A stretch of DNA of 64,000 nt from Proteles cristata cristata (Eukaryota > Chordata > Mammalia > Carnivora > Hyaenidae). A model generated the notes under the pieces. It did not search any database. It was not told where the DNA came from and saw nothing but the letters and a program-made list of their open reading frames with translations. The translations under genes and the position numbers were made by a program. The DNA is taken from assembly GCA_017311185.1 (NCBI GenBank), contig JAESUZ010003901.1, positions 62,001-126,000 on the forward strand, given 5' to 3'. Shown here piece by piece: positions 11,025-22,985 of this stretch (within the stretch, counting starts at the first letter, position 1; every line of letters starts with the position of its first letter).

Positions 11025-11240
11025 TTTATTATTTTTTAATGATTTTAGGAGTAACATTTAGTGATTCACGACTTACATATACCGCCTAGTGTTCACCCCA
11101 ACAAACGCCACCCCGCCCAGTGCTCCTCAGCCATTTAGCCCAGCCCCCCACCTGCACCCCTCCAGCACCCCTCAGTCTGTTTTCTGATTTAAGTCTCTAT
11201 GGTTTGCCTCCCTCTCTGTTTTTACCTTATTTTTTGTGCT
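11025..11240 (-). mobile_element. older L1 (L1M/L1-Carnivora type) 3' end, antisense
   Basis: The sequence 'gtgattcacgacttacatat', 'cctagtgttcaccccaacaa' and 'gtctctatggtttgcctccc' is the reverse strand of an older L1 3'UTR. The same type recurs at 33622-33775. There is no intact target duplication. Confidence 0.8.
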
Positions 11241-11329
11241 TTTCATTTCAGCATCTAAAAGGCAAACAGCCAGTCCTACAGTCAGGATTTGCACTCAGGC
11301 CTATCTGACTCTGCAGCTCAAAGTTGTAC

Positions 11330-12790
11330 AGAGAAATACATTTTCAAGTTGCCATTGGAGATAATATTACAGATTAAGATTTTGTTGTGAATTGCCTTGT
11401 GAATTATTTATATTTCAGAGGCACTGGTGGCCAGGCCATTTGTCAAAGAGTTGATTGCTCTTGCATCAAGAGTAATGAAATGTCTTGTCTTTGGTCTGTC
11501 TTTTAATCATTATTTTTTAATATGTGCCCAAGGCATCTTGGTACTATAGAATTCTGATGAAAGAATTCAGATCACTTGAGGATAGAAGATATGCTAACAG
11601 CTGGTAACATGAGCCTAACAGTAGCTAATGAATGTGTGCCAGTCTTAGTGTCTTCTGTAAATAAGTTAGTATTCTAGCACTCTGCAGGGAAGAAACAGTA
11701 TTTTAGTGGGCAAGCTAGAAGAGAAGGAGGAAAGATTGATACTAGAAGAAAATAGGAAATAGCAAAGGAAATAGACATCACCCCAAAGCCTTCTGGGTAA
11801 ACAAGTGTACTCTGTAGGGTCTGCCGGGCAACCACAGGAACTCAGCTTAGACACCTGCTCACAGTAATTGCTGACACTGAAAGTAAAAGCACCATTATAG
11901 CAAAACCTATAAGATATGATGAAGTAGCAATCTAGCAAAAGCCAACTTTCAGTATCTTTAGTATCAAAAGAGAAAATGCATGAATTAATCTTTCAAACTA
12001 AGAGATAAAAGGCATCTACACGTTACCATGTAACTTCACAGTCTGAGCCCTAATCAATAGCAAACCCTAAGTCAGACAGAGGTACAATCGCCTAGAGAAT
12101 GAAACAATCCTTAAACAAGTCTTTTGTTCAGTGTTTTCGTAGGATATTAAAAAGATATCTGGTCCTCCTACGGCCTCATGCCAGGTTTGGGATCATAACG
12201 TTTCTCAACAGTGGTAAACAAAACAATAGAAGAGAGCATGGAAATCATAAAATAGTGGTCTTTCACCCCCTTCTCGGGATACAGGAGATTTGGCTGTGTT
12301 CCTTTATCTTTCTGAGGCTGAGGGCACCTGCCCCATGCCTTTGTGCAGCCAGGATGGCTCAAGGAATTCCATCCGCTAGGGCTGCCTTCCTGAGTTCTAG
12401 CGTGAGAGAGGAGCACAGACTCCTGGATTCTCAGATCCCCAAACTTTCCTGGATTTCATTGTTTCCCTTGCTTGAGGCTAAGGACAGGCTGTAAGATGGG
12501 GGCGTGGGCAGAGCCCCTTCCAACTCTTACCAGCATCCAGCACTTCCTTTCCTTCTCAAGTCAAAGAGAGTATTTTGCTTTTCTCGGGCTGAGCAGGAGT
12601 GTTGAGGAGGTAGGAATAAAAATAAAAAACGGACTCAGCAAGTATTCATTCAATATCTTTTTCCACGTACTCTCTATAACTAGGCTGAAGCTGTTGAACT
12701 GAGTCATTTCCAGCATGGCACTTTTGTTCTCATATATGGCAAGCCCTCACTGGGAAAGGTGACAGAGTTAAAATCACATCCCGCCACTCC
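11330..12790. other. unannotated intergenic sequence
   Basis: No gene or repeat is recognised over about 1.45 kb. The open frames at 11666-11938 (minus), 12099-12494 (plus) and 12168-12416 (minus) overlap one another on opposite strands. They show no known domain, start context or splice signals that would justify a gene call. Confidence 0.4.
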
Positions 12791-12799
12791 AACCAAATG

Positions 12800-13085
12800 T
12801 CTTATACTAGGCAGGTTCATTACATGAATGATGTATGTTTTCTGTATAATGCAATATTATATACCGCTAAAATTTATGTTGTGGAAGAACACTGAATGGC
12901 ATGTGAGGTGAATTTCAATTCTTACAAAAAGATATTATATACAGTAAAAAGACAGATTAACATCCATCCTCTCAGTAATTATCTCTAGGTGGTGAGATTA
13001 TGCATGGTTTTAATTTTATTCCTATTTTCATTTTTAGTATTTCCAAAATGTTCTCATGAATATGCATTATTTCTATAATAAAAAA
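12800..13085 (+). mobile_element. L1M 3' end, sense
   Basis: The region 'cagtaattatctctaggtgg', 'gagattatgcatggttttaa' and the terminal 'ataataaaaaaat' match the 3'UTR end of old L1M elements in sense orientation. It is diverged, and the left boundary is approximate. Confidence 0.6.
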
Positions 13086-13089
13086 ATAC

Positions 13090-14700
13090 AACAGAAAATA
13101 GCACTAGATGAGCTATGACATTTTCTGACTCCAAGGGGTTCATGACAAGAAGGCAATATTGTCTCAGGACTCAGTGGGAGGTGGGCTGCATCCTGGGGCT
13201 GATTCAGAAGCCCCTGGGCCTCCTCCAGGCTCAAAGATGAGTAAACCTGAGATAATTCCTAACTAGATTTTTCTCTGAACAGACGCTAGGGGTGGAGAGC
13301 AGCTCTGAGCAGGAAGGGAACCCCCAATGCGGTATCGTGAGTATTAAGAGTAAAACAACTACTGACTGCATTACATTAGGTTTCATAATGCCATCTATCA
13401 GGATTTTCCAACTATAGCAAAAATGAAGGCTTTGGACGGCAAATACTGGAAGTTTTTGAAAAGAAAACATTAAGGATAAATGTAAGTGCAGAAATAAGAG
13501 GATTCCAAATTGCATTGGCCTCAGGAAGCTCTAGAACAAACAACCAGAAATGGTAGCAAAAATGCAGAACCTAGGAGCCTATTATAGATATTAAGAAGGG
13601 CTCCCCCAGACCCATACTGCCCTGAAGAGTAAATACAAGCACACAGCTTGCAAAGAGGCTTCCTTCAATTTTATGCCCTTCCATCCAAGTTAGTTCTTCT
13701 TTACTTTGCTACCCCCCCTGTCCTTTCTTCTGATAATCAGACTTATGCCTGGAATTTGTCTAAGGTAACACTGACTCCATCTATAGATAAAGTTTAAAGG
13801 TCATTCTTATGGTCTTTTCTAAGAATATTAGAAATGTCACCCTGTGTTGAACCAGTGGGGTCATGCTACTCAGTCTTTCTTGGTAGCAACAAGGCCTGCT
13901 TTATGAGAATTTGTGGCTTCCTCTGTGCCATTATGAGGATATATATTAACACTATAATCTTAAATTGCCTTAGGAATCCAGTTTGGAATTATCTTTCAGA
14001 AAATCACCCAAAACCCCTTTGCACATAATTATGTTGTTAGGGTGCAACATCTTTTGGAATAATGAGCTTTTGGTAGCAGTGCATGTCACAAAATAAATTA
14101 GGCTTCAGATTACTAAATCAAGGTACAAAACTGTTCTTCACTAACAGCTTGGACAAGTCTTTTAACTTCTATGCATTTCTGTTGTCCTATTTCTAAAAGG
14201 CAAAAATAATCTCTCAACTTTTAAAGATGTGTAATTAAATGAGAATTTTTATGAAACATTTAACAAATATCAAACTCGCTTTTCTATTTATTATTTTTCT
14301 GCAAAGTAATATTTCTCTACATCTCTCTTAAAATCCTGCATTTTCAAACTTAATGGAAGTATACTGTCAAGCTCCATTCCTCCAAGGTCTGGTGATAAAA
14401 TTACCCCATGCATTTAATCTTCTTAATTACATGGATTTTGACCAGATCCCCTATCAATCTTTATTTTTCTGGGTCATCATTATATTTTGATAGTTTATCT
14501 CTATGCAGGGATTTTTCTATTCCCAATGATAAAGCCAGAGCCCCTTTGGGAGACAATGGGGCAGACTTTTCTATTGTGGCCATTCCCTAAAATAGGTCCA
14601 TATAAAATTTAAACATTTCTAAAATTTTAGCTGTAGTATATGAAAAACTTAAAATGAGGACTTGGGAGATCAGATTAAAATCCTGCTGGTGTTATTAAGA
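13090..14700. other. unannotated intergenic sequence
   Basis: No gene or repeat can be named. A MIR-like scrap is possible at about 14150-14230 ('gacaagtcttttaacttcta'). The open frames at 13231-13515 (minus) and 13834-14028 (plus) lack supporting features. If the coding-like stretch just to the right is an endogenous retrovirus relic read on the minus strand, its 3' end would fall here. I could not find a paired LTR. Confidence 0.35.
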
Positions 14701-14750
14701 ATTTATCATCCCATCCTTTATTACCTTTAGCTATCTCTTGGGTGTCTACC

Positions 14751-15426
14751 TTATTTCCTGCCTCTGCTAAAGATAAAACATATTAAAATAACAGAGATAA
14801 TATGCCTCTCCTTAAGACTTATGATCACAATAGGAAGGTGTATCATACACAACAAACACAACAGGGACATTTGTAAGATGCTAAAAAATGCCATTAATCC
14901 CAGGGCATCCATCATTCCTACCTCTGTACTGTCACACGGTAGTGGTAACCTTCCAGTCACAAGATGAAGGTAATAAAGAATACAAAATCCCTACAGATAT
15001 ATAAACCTTAGAATTCTTACTAGAATAATATTTTCTCTTCATCACAGCTTGCTTTATATTCCACTTCCAATTTAATATTTTCCCCTGCTCATGAAATAAT
15101 GACCCAGGTCCCATAAAAAGCAACGGAGACCGTTGCCAGAAGGAGAGAAGGAAGTATTGCTGTTAGGTTTGTTGATCCAACCTGGGGACCTCCAGATTCC
15201 CTGGTAGATAAAAATCTGTTATTTTAGCCAACCAGATTAGAGAATCCCCCATCTGAATCAAGATGCCACTGACACATTGGTGCCAATGATGCTTCTTGGC
15301 AGACTTCTTTCCCTCTCCAACACCTAGCAGATACATAGTTCTGATCGAACAGAGAAAAAACCCCAGAAATTCCATCTCTGGTTCAATACTTATCATGCTT
15401 AAGACTACAACAATTTCTATTTTCAA
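14751..15426 (-). pseudogene. minus-strand coding-like relic, origin unknown (retroviral envelope considered)
   Basis: Two minus-strand open frames, 15163-15426 and 14932-15123, are in the same reading frame and are separated by a single stop at the end of the first (after ...LDQQT). Read through that stop, they give a continuous stretch of about 165 codons. A third frame, 14751-14960, follows after a frame change. The conceptual product has Trp-rich segments, scattered Cys and possible glycosylation-type Asn, so an old envelope-like retroviral fragment was considered. No hallmark motif (furin site, fusion peptide, immunosuppressive region) is visible and no LTR pair was found. It could be chance. 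Confidence 0.2.
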
Positions 15427-15429
15427 AGA

Positions 15430-15960
15430 GGAGGCAGAATTTCTCCAAGAATATAGGGTGCTGGAAATGTCTTAAACATCTTAAAAGATACCTCCTTGGG
15501 AACAAGAAGGGAAAGAAATTCAGGCCAAACCAAGAGCCTGGAGTGGGGGTGATATTAAGGGAGGTTTGAAATACTCTCTGAATCCTTTTACTCTCAGAAA
15601 TTGAGTGCCCTCATTGCATTTCTTTGCAACCTTCTCCAACCCAAAGTATGGTGCAGTTAATGCTGTTTTGGGTGGCATGCACTGTGTACACTATTTGTGT
15701 TTAGAAAGAATAGGCCCCAGACGAATTGGTGAATTGAAGAAAGTTTCATGGAAGAGGTAGGATTTAAGACACTGGAAGATGGTGAAATATTTCAAAAGGC
15801 ACGAGAAGTGAGCAAGACCTTCTTCAGCATAGAAGACAGAATATTTTTTCACACAAAAGTAATTTACTGTTTACAATTTCTCTTTCATTTAATCTTTCCA
15901 TAAGGTTTTTCCTCTTGTTCTCTAATCTGGAAGGACACAGAGATGATGAGTATATTAAAC
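15430..15960. other. unannotated sequence
   Basis: No gene or repeat is recognised between the coding-like relic and the next SINE. Confidence 0.4.
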
Positions 15961-15968
15961 AAAGTTCA

Positions 15969-16188
15969 GGGCGCCTGGCTGGCTCAGTTGGTTAAGCATC
16001 CAACTTCAGCTCAGCTCATGTTCTCACCGTTTGTGGGTTCTAGCCCCGCGTCAGGCTCTGTGCTGACAGCTAACCCAGAACCTGGAGCCTGTCTTCGGAT
16101 TCTGTGTCTCCTTCTCTCTCTGACCCTCCCCTGCTCATGTTGTCTCTATCTCTCTCAGAAATAAATAAAACGTTAAAAAATTTTTAAA
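15969..16188 (+). mobile_element. felid tRNA-derived SINE (subtype B)
   Basis: It starts GGGCGCCTGGCTGGCTC, has CAACTTCAGCTCAGCTC and CTTCGGATTCTGTGTCTCC in the body, and ends CAGAAATAAATAAAACGTTAAAAAA. Only a short flanking similarity (aagttc) remains, so the duplication is decayed or short. Confidence 0.93.
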
Positions 16189-16311
16189 TGAAGTTCTTAA
16201 TTCCTAACCACAGCCTCTTATTTAACTGAGAAAATAAACTTAAATTTATCTCGTGTCTAATTTACAGGTCTCTTTCGTAAGCCACATAGATTGTAAAGTC
16301 AGTGCCTTGTA

Positions 16312-16522
16312 GGGTGCCTGGGTGGCTTAGTCAGTTAGGTGTCTGACTCCAGCTTAATCACAATCTCACAGTTTGTGGGTTTGAGCCCTGCATGGAGTTC
16401 TGTACTGACAGCTGAGAGCCTGGAGCCTTCTTTGGATTCTGTGTCTCCCTCTCCCTCTGCCCCTCCCCTGTTCACAAATATGTCTCTCTCTCAAACATAA
16501 ACATTAAAAATTTTTACCAAAA
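16312..16522 (+). mobile_element. felid tRNA-derived SINE (subtype B, diverged)
   Basis: Head GGGTGCCTGGGTGGCTTAG, body GGATTCTGTGTCTCCCTC, tail AAACATAAACATTAAAAA. The flanks gtcagtgccttgt (16298-16310) and gtcagtactttgt form a 13 bp duplication with two mismatches. It lies 125 bp after the preceding SINE in the same orientation. Confidence 0.92.
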
Positions 16523-16544
16523 ACAGTCAGTACTTTGTGAAAAA

Positions 16545-18795
16545 AAACATATAATATATACTCCATTTGGTTACTTTTGAAATTAATCACTATATTCAAA
16601 GAATTGACACTAGAATGTCATGATAAGAGTATAGCTTAGAATAATGTGAGTTTCCCCCCTTCCACTATAATCTGCTGCTGGTGGTTTATCTATTTCACAG
16701 AATTTATGGCCTGAATGTTTCAGTGTTGCTATGGTTATGTCAGCCTCTTTCCTTAAGTCTGTTAACAATGAATATTTTAGAGATCTTATACTTGGTACTC
16801 CATTGATGTTTTTTCTTCTTCATGATATGAAGCTAGAATCAATATCTCTTTCCTTCCACTTCAGTTATTTATGAGAACATAGCTCTCGCAGATTCAAAGC
16901 CTGAAAAAAGTCTTATTGTGGATAAATCAGAATTTTAAGACAGCTGGAAACAGGACCATCAGAAACGAGTCCCTTTTATGTAATAGATGATACTGCCTTT
17001 TAATTTCTCCCAACCACCTCTTGATGACAATCTGCCCTTAACCCTTCTCACTGTGACCCTCTATTCTTCTTTTCTACCTTTGGTCAACCTCAGGCCAGGA
17101 ACCTGTGACTCTCATTATCTCCAGGGTCTCACCTTAAATGGATGAAAATAAAACACACACACACATACACACACATCTGACAGTGGAGACCTCAAGAAGA
17201 GAGAGCTCAGGCCATGGAAATGGATCACAAGTTATGAATTATCAAGCAGTATGGAAGAGTAAAGAAGAACGTACATGAAAACTTTTCTCCTACTTGTCAA
17301 ATCATGCTTTCTCAGTCTAATCCTAGTGAGAATGCTCTGAATTACTGTTCCAATAATCAGTGTTTATAGGTTGATGTTGATGGTCTTAGGAATAAACATT
17401 GCAAGCTGGGGCAGATGTAGAGGATCTATGACCTCTGGTGTAACATTACAGTTTCAATTTGCAATCCTACACTCTATGCTATTTCCTCCTAGGTGCTCTG
17501 GGGCCTGGGACATGTGTGACCTTTGGGGTTTGAGAGAAAGTTCTCCCAAGGGCATAGATAAGTGAGTCACAGAGGCGACAACCCTCGTTAACTCGCATTT
17601 GAGTTTTGCTTATAAAAATAAACTACAAATGGATATTCTTTCCGACTGTTCATTTTCAAAATGTACAAACAAGTCCAGGTCTCTAAAGGAAAGGTTTAAC
17701 AGCTTTGTTTTTTTCTGGGTAATAAAATGCTTTTGAACTTTCTTGAATAAACTTTAGCATTTCTCAATTACTTTATACTCTTTGCACTGATTGTCCTTTC
17801 TAACAACCAAGCCGAGGTTGCTTTGACCGGAATATGTCTTCTTTCCCATCGCTTGTGATTTCACTGAGAGTAGAAGCACCATCTTACACTGGTGTCACCA
17901 ACACTTAGCAGAGTGCCTGCCAGAGCATGAGTCTTTGATAAATACTTATTCAATTGAACATTTTGCCCTCTGGATGGCTTGAGAGACAAACAGATGTGCA
18001 ATCAGACTGCATGCCCTGAATGAGATTCCTGTGGTCCAGGAATGCAGTTAGGATGAGGCTGTTGTCCCACATCCTAACTCCTAAAACAAGGACATCCCAT
18101 TGATTAATTTATAAATTGAAAACATTATTTTTTCTAGTCAATATTCGTAGCTGCTATCCGTGGTCCATTTTTTCCTTTTTTGGGGGGGGTCTTAATACCT
18201 GGGAAGTATTAGTAATAATACATTCAGACATTTATGTTTATTATTTACAACCCATCTTGTTCCCCAAAGACATGGAATGACTTATGAAGATATTTATACT
18301 ATACTCGTCTATTTTAAAGAAAGAATCATAAGTGGAAAAGTGGAAAGGACATAAGGGAAGAAACACCTTGCCATGGAATAAAAAGAAGAAAAACAAGAAG
18401 ATTGCACGGCCTAGTCTCTGACAGGCCTAGTTGTTAGTGGTTTGGTGTAATTAGCAGCAGGGTTTGAGCAGGGTCATGGCTCAAGTATAGGTGCTGGAAG
18501 GAAGGGCAGTGGACAGAGTTCTTAGAAATGAAGCTAAGAGATGACATGGCTAATGCTGAAGGAATTAGTCTCAATTAGTAGAGAGATAGCAAGCAGTCAT
18601 TGAAGGACTTCCAGTGAGAGAATGAGTGATGAGATTTGTGCTTTTAGAAAGATTAATTTCAGCACTAAAAAAGGTGTATTGGAAAGAGATAAAATTGGCT
18701 GCAGGACTGAAACTGGAAAGTTTTACATCAGTCCATATGGGAATAAACTAAGGAAGAAACACTAAAGATGAAAAGAAGAGAATGGATAGAGCAGT
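16545..18795. other. unannotated; small MIR/L2 relics
   Basis: About 2.2 kb without a gene. A short (CA)n run lies at 17152-17176. An L2-type 3' end is visible at about 17870-17965 ('agagtgcctgccagagcatg', then 'tgataaatacttattcaatt'). The segment 18470-18790 ('gatgagatttgtgcttttag') has the look of an old mammalian repeat that I cannot name. A G run sits at 18182-18189. Confidence 0.4.
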
Positions 18796-18810
18796 TTAAA
18801 GAAAGGTGAG

Positions 18811-18978
18811 GGGCACCTGGGTGGCCCAGTTGGTTAAGCGTCTGACTTCAGCTCAGATCATGATCTCACGGTTCGTGGGTACGAGCCCCACATCAGGCTC
18901 TGTGCTGGCAGCTAGCTCAGAGTCTAGAGCCTGCTTCAGATTCTGTGCCTCCCTCTCTCTCTGCCCCTCACTTGCTCA

Positions 18979-19009
<31 letters not shown>

Positions 19010-19036
19010 AGAAATATAAAAAACATTAAAAAAAAT
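18811..19036 (+). mobile_element. felid tRNA-derived SINE (subtype B)
   Basis: A full copy from GGGCACCTGGGTGGCCC through GATTCTGTGCCTCCC, with an expanded (CT)n run and then AGAAATATAAAAAACATT. The 13 bp duplication aaagaaaggtgag / aaagaaagttgag has one mismatch. Antisense and sense frames across it are repeat-derived. Confidence 0.95.
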
Positions 19037-19049
19037 AAAGAAAGTTGAG

Positions 19050-20384
19050 TCAAAAGACTCAACCACTAGTGTAAAATATACCACGCATGGGAAGGCATAG
19101 ATGACAATATGGCTTCCAGTTTCTAAGGTGGATGGTTCACCAAAACTAGGAATAAATATATCAGAAGGAGCAAAACAGTTTTGAATGTATTGAGTTTTCT
19201 GAGGTGAGGGAGAAGGGAAAGTGTAATAATTAAAAATATTTCGAGTCAATAGAAGAAGAACCATATATTATTCAATGTTGTGATGAGCCTTCATTCTTAG
19301 GGTGCACTGGAGGAATTTCTAATGTTTATCATCAGCCAAGAGCCTATAATGAGCACATGCAGACTTCATCATACTCACCTACTCCACAGAGCCAAGGAAA
19401 GAACAACAAATGCTGTAGACATGATTATTATGGCTCCCAGATCCATGCTAAGGGGCTCATGGAGTGTCACAGGGACACTACAAAATGTTGCACATTTTCA
19501 AAGGAAACACAGTGATACCTGTCAAATGCTGTGGAGTAACTACCACCAAGTGTCTGGGCCTGACTACTTCATAAACAGAAGTGTTACATATTACTTTTGA
19601 CCTAGGGATACTGTGAAAGAATTATTGAGACACTGAGCTGAGAAAGGTTGGGAATCTCTGCATTATTATAATAGTTTTGGTAGATTTCTCCTTCAGTAAA
19701 CACAAACTCAACCCTTTAAAGTCATAAATAGGCACAAACATTCTAGAATTTGTCTCATTTCTAGTTCTGATAGCTAAGACAGATTCCTCTACAATAATTT
19801 TTTCCTATTTGAGTTTGAGCATCCAGTAGTGACTTTACAACAGGATTTAAATTGGAGAGTTTCTCAGAAATTCTCTGGAATTTTGTTTTGCAAATATTTC
19901 TTTACCCTGCCTAGAGTTTATGTCAGACGTTCTATAGTTCTTATCAAACAGGTGATCCCACATTTTCTCAAACATGGAATGCACAAACATTTTACAAAAT
20001 TCATGAATAAAATGTAAGAGGAGAACATTTCTTTCCTACTATACCAAGTTTAAAATTTCCTTAGACAGAAAATCTCCTGGTCAAGTTAAAATACCCATTT
20101 TGTGATCTCATTCCTCTCAACTCTTTACCATCGATACTAATAGCAAGGATTAAGGTCTGCAAAACAATAATCACTTTATATGAAGCCAAAATATCTACCA
20201 TAACCATGGACAATGACACTAATCTGAAGCTTAGAGAAAAAAAGCAATTTCTTTCAAGTTTTCCCTCAACATACGCTTTCATCCACTACTACATCTTTCT
20301 TATTAGTACATGCAATAAGGCATTTTCCATCAAAAAGACACTACCATCCCTACTCTCCAAAAAAAAAAGATTTTTCAGATTTTT
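19050..20384. other. unannotated intergenic sequence
   Basis: No gene or named repeat is seen. A 92-codon plus frame at 19322-19600 lacks any domain. The DNA is AT-rich overall. Confidence 0.4.
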
Positions 20385-20565
20385 AGTGAGCAAAAGATTC
20401 ACCTGAGAAGCTTGCTAAACCTGTAGATTCTCAAGATCTACTCCCAGAAATTCTGATTCAAAGTATGTGAGGGAGGGTTCACGCATCCATGTTCAAACCA
20501 AGACCCTTAGGTGATCTTGATGTGGATGTTCCTTAGATCACACTTTGAGTAACTATGCTCTAGAG
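20385..20565. mobile_element. MER5/MER20-type hAT relic
   Basis: The succession 'gattcacctgagaagcttgc', 'ctcccagaaattctgattca', 'cttaggtgatcttgatgtgg' and 'cacactttgagtaactatgc' follows the order of the palindromic hAT MER5/MER20 family. Ends are decayed. Confidence 0.6.
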
Positions 20566-21245
20566 AAATGTTCCCCCCAGATAATCAGATATCTATTGTG
20601 TTGTTGCTTCAAGTTAGTTGTCAAACTGTCTGCCAAGATACTAGGATTCAGGGTTGTAGAGATAGTTTCTCTGTGCTTTTCCAGGGAGACACTGATCAAA
20701 TTTTTAGTCACAGACATTAAGCCTCCTTGTCACTTGCCACATATTTAATGATTTTTACAAGTTCCCTTGTAAGAAGAAATAAAGAGAAATGGATATAACA
20801 GATTGCTAGAGTTAGGTATAGTTCTCAATTTATTCACACACAGAACTGTGAGTTTTAATTTCAATGAATGGAATGCCAGTACTTTAAAGTTCTTGTATGT
20901 AATCTTTGTCCAAAAATTATGCTAGCTTGCTTTTATAATGTTGTTACTAGGTAACCAGAGAGGAATATGCCTAAGGAATCCTTATCAAAAGAGCCAGCGG
21001 AGTTATGATTTGGGCTGCTTTATTGCCAATCATTTCTTCTGGAATTGGGAAGAAAGCTATCAAAGGGGCCACACTATGTCCCACCTTGGAAGAAAATACC
21101 CAGCTGAGAGAAGACTCTATGTTTCTCCTATAAAAGTAGGGAAGTAAGGTGATATCTCACCTCTTCTCAGATTAAAAATAAAAGCTTTCTCCTAAGCAAG
21201 GCAAGTAATAAAGTCTATGTGGCAATAACTGAATGTCATGTAATG
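20566..21245. other. unannotated intergenic sequence
   Basis: No gene or repeat is recognised. A plus frame at 20938-21147 contains a WxWxE-like stretch by chance only. Confidence 0.4.
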
Positions 21246-21247
21246 CT

Positions 21248-21428
21248 CTTTTTATTTTTTATTTTTTAAAATAGTTTATTGTCAAGTTGGTTTCCATATA
21301 ACACCCAATGCTCATCCCCACAAGTGCCCTCCTCCATGCCCATCACCCCTCTTCCCCTCCCCCCCACCTCCATCAGCCCTCAGTTTGTTCTCAGCATTCA
21401 AGAGTCTCTCATGGTTTGCCTCTATGAG
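21248..21428 (-). mobile_element. 5'-truncated L1 3' end, antisense
   Basis: The minus strand matches the last roughly 170 bp of the full-length L1: 'catggaggagggcacttgtg', 'aaccaacttgacaataaact', then an A-rich tail. No clear target duplication remains, and the copy is more diverged than the one at 10594-10863. Confidence 0.88.
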
Positions 21429-21689
21429 ACAACGATCCTTTGGTCTCTGAGTCGTTTGGCCTGAAATTCTGAAATTCTGCCTCAATGGTTATCTTAAAAG
21501 AACTGACACTAAGTCCAACTTGGAGAACAAAGGTCATTGAAATGTCACTGAATCCCTAAGAAGGCAGAATGTGCATATGGAGTATCGAGGAAAATAACAT
21601 CCAGTTTAGGAAAGAAATCAGACTTGAAAGAAATAGCTTATAGCTGGGTCCTCAGAGATCAGAATTGCCACCTTGTTCAGTATAGGTTG

Positions 21690-21845
21690 TTGAAAAGAAT
21701 GTTGGCTCTGAGTCAGACTGCTAATGCTTTAATTTCTCCTCTGCTACCTGTGACTTTTACGTAACCTTGGGCAAGTTATTGAATTTCTCTACACCTCAGT
21801 GTTCTTATCTGAACATGGGAATAACAGTAATACATATTGAATTAC
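21690..21845 (+). mobile_element. MIR SINE
   Basis: The ordered core 'ctgctacctgtgacttttac', 'aaccttgggcaagttattga', 'ctcagtgttcttatctgaac' and 'aataacagtaatacatattg' is a good MIR match in sense orientation. Confidence 0.8.
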
Positions 21846-21896
21846 CCCAATAGTTGGCATAGTCCATCAAAACAGTCTATATGAAATGCCATTATC

Positions 21897-22090
21897 GGGG
21901 TGCCTGGGTGCCTCAGTCAGTGAAGTGTCAGACCCTTGATTCCGGCTCAGGTCATGATCCCGCAGTTCGTACAATGGAGCTCTGCATTGCTCTCGGTGCT
22001 GAGTCTGGAGTTTGCTTAAGATTCTTTCTCTTCCTCTCTCTCAACCCCTCCTCATAGCAAAAATAAACTTTAAAAAGCAAACAAAAAAAA
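21897..22090 (+). mobile_element. old carnivore SINE (SINEC_a/b-like)
   Basis: It starts GGGGTGCCTGGGTGCCTCAG but has the older body 'cagacccttgattccggctc' and 'gtctggagtttgcttaagat' rather than the felid-specific version. This form predates the subtype A/B split. The tail is A-rich and the duplication has decayed. Confidence 0.85.
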
Positions 22091-22094
22091 ATGT

Positions 22095-22740
22095 CCTTAT
22101 CAATGACTATGCCTCAAATGGGAAAAGCCATCCCACCGTTAGGGTCCAATCAGCCACATTGTCTGGGAGACATCTTATTTGAGTCCTTAGTCTCATCTTT
22201 TATATTTCGTAGTTGGGAAAATGTCTCTGAAGGGGGAAAAAAGCAGACTCACATGTTCTTACCAATATAGAATAAAGAAACTCTGCAGTAACAACAACAG
22301 CTGTGAAAATAACTCATTTTTGAGTGTTCATAACCTCCCTGCCCTGTGCCCCCTTCAACTTGCCAAAAAAGAGTCATAATTGCTAGTCCAGTGCCACCAC
22401 CTCCTTAAAATGGCGGCTGTGTCTTTTTCCACATAATAAAAGCATGGGGATGAGGAGTGAGAGAATGAAGAGAGTTATCAAGGAGGTTTGGGGAAATCAT
22501 GAGAGAGTTGGTCCAAGCAGCTGCAGGATGTGATTGGTAGAAAAAGGGGGAGAAAGTAAGAGTGTTGCCATCTTGCTGTTAATCAAGTGTTTTGTGTTTC
22601 TTAGTGGTTCATATGAAATGTAAGTAAAAGACTGCAGGTATTTCAAAACTATTTTGGTTGTCAGACTTTGTGTTCTGGACTGTAACATATCTCAAGCTAA
22701 AGTGATGTATCATTAACAATGATTTCCACAAATCTGGAAG
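22095..22740. other. unannotated intergenic sequence
   Basis: No gene or repeat is recognised in this stretch of about 650 bp. Confidence 0.4.
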
Positions 22741-22760
22741 AATGACCAAGTCTACTTTTA

Positions 22761-22967
22761 TTTTTTTAAATGTTTATTATTTTTTGAGAGAGAGAGAGTG
22801 TGTGAGCAGGGGAGGGGCAGAGAGAGAGGGAGACACAGAATCTGAAGCAAGGTCCAGGCTCTGCACTGTCAGCACAAAGCCCGATGCAGGGCTTGAACCC
22901 ACAAGCTGTGACATCATGACCTAAGCTGAAGTTGGAGGCTCAACTGACTGAGCCACCCAGGCACCCC
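22761..22967 (-). mobile_element. felid tRNA-derived SINE (subtype B)
   Basis: A minus-strand copy with a perfect 18 bp target duplication, tgaccaagtctactttta, at 22743-22760 and 22968-22985. The long duplication defines both ends exactly. Body markers (GAATCTGAAGCAAGGTCC on the plus strand) are subtype B. Confidence 0.97.
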
Positions 22968-22985
22968 TGACCAAGTCTACTTTTA

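Noticed and set aside
12099..12494. 131-codon plus-strand frame with a mirrored minus-strand frame
   Set aside because: Both strands are open over the same DNA with no family match, so there is no reason to prefer either.
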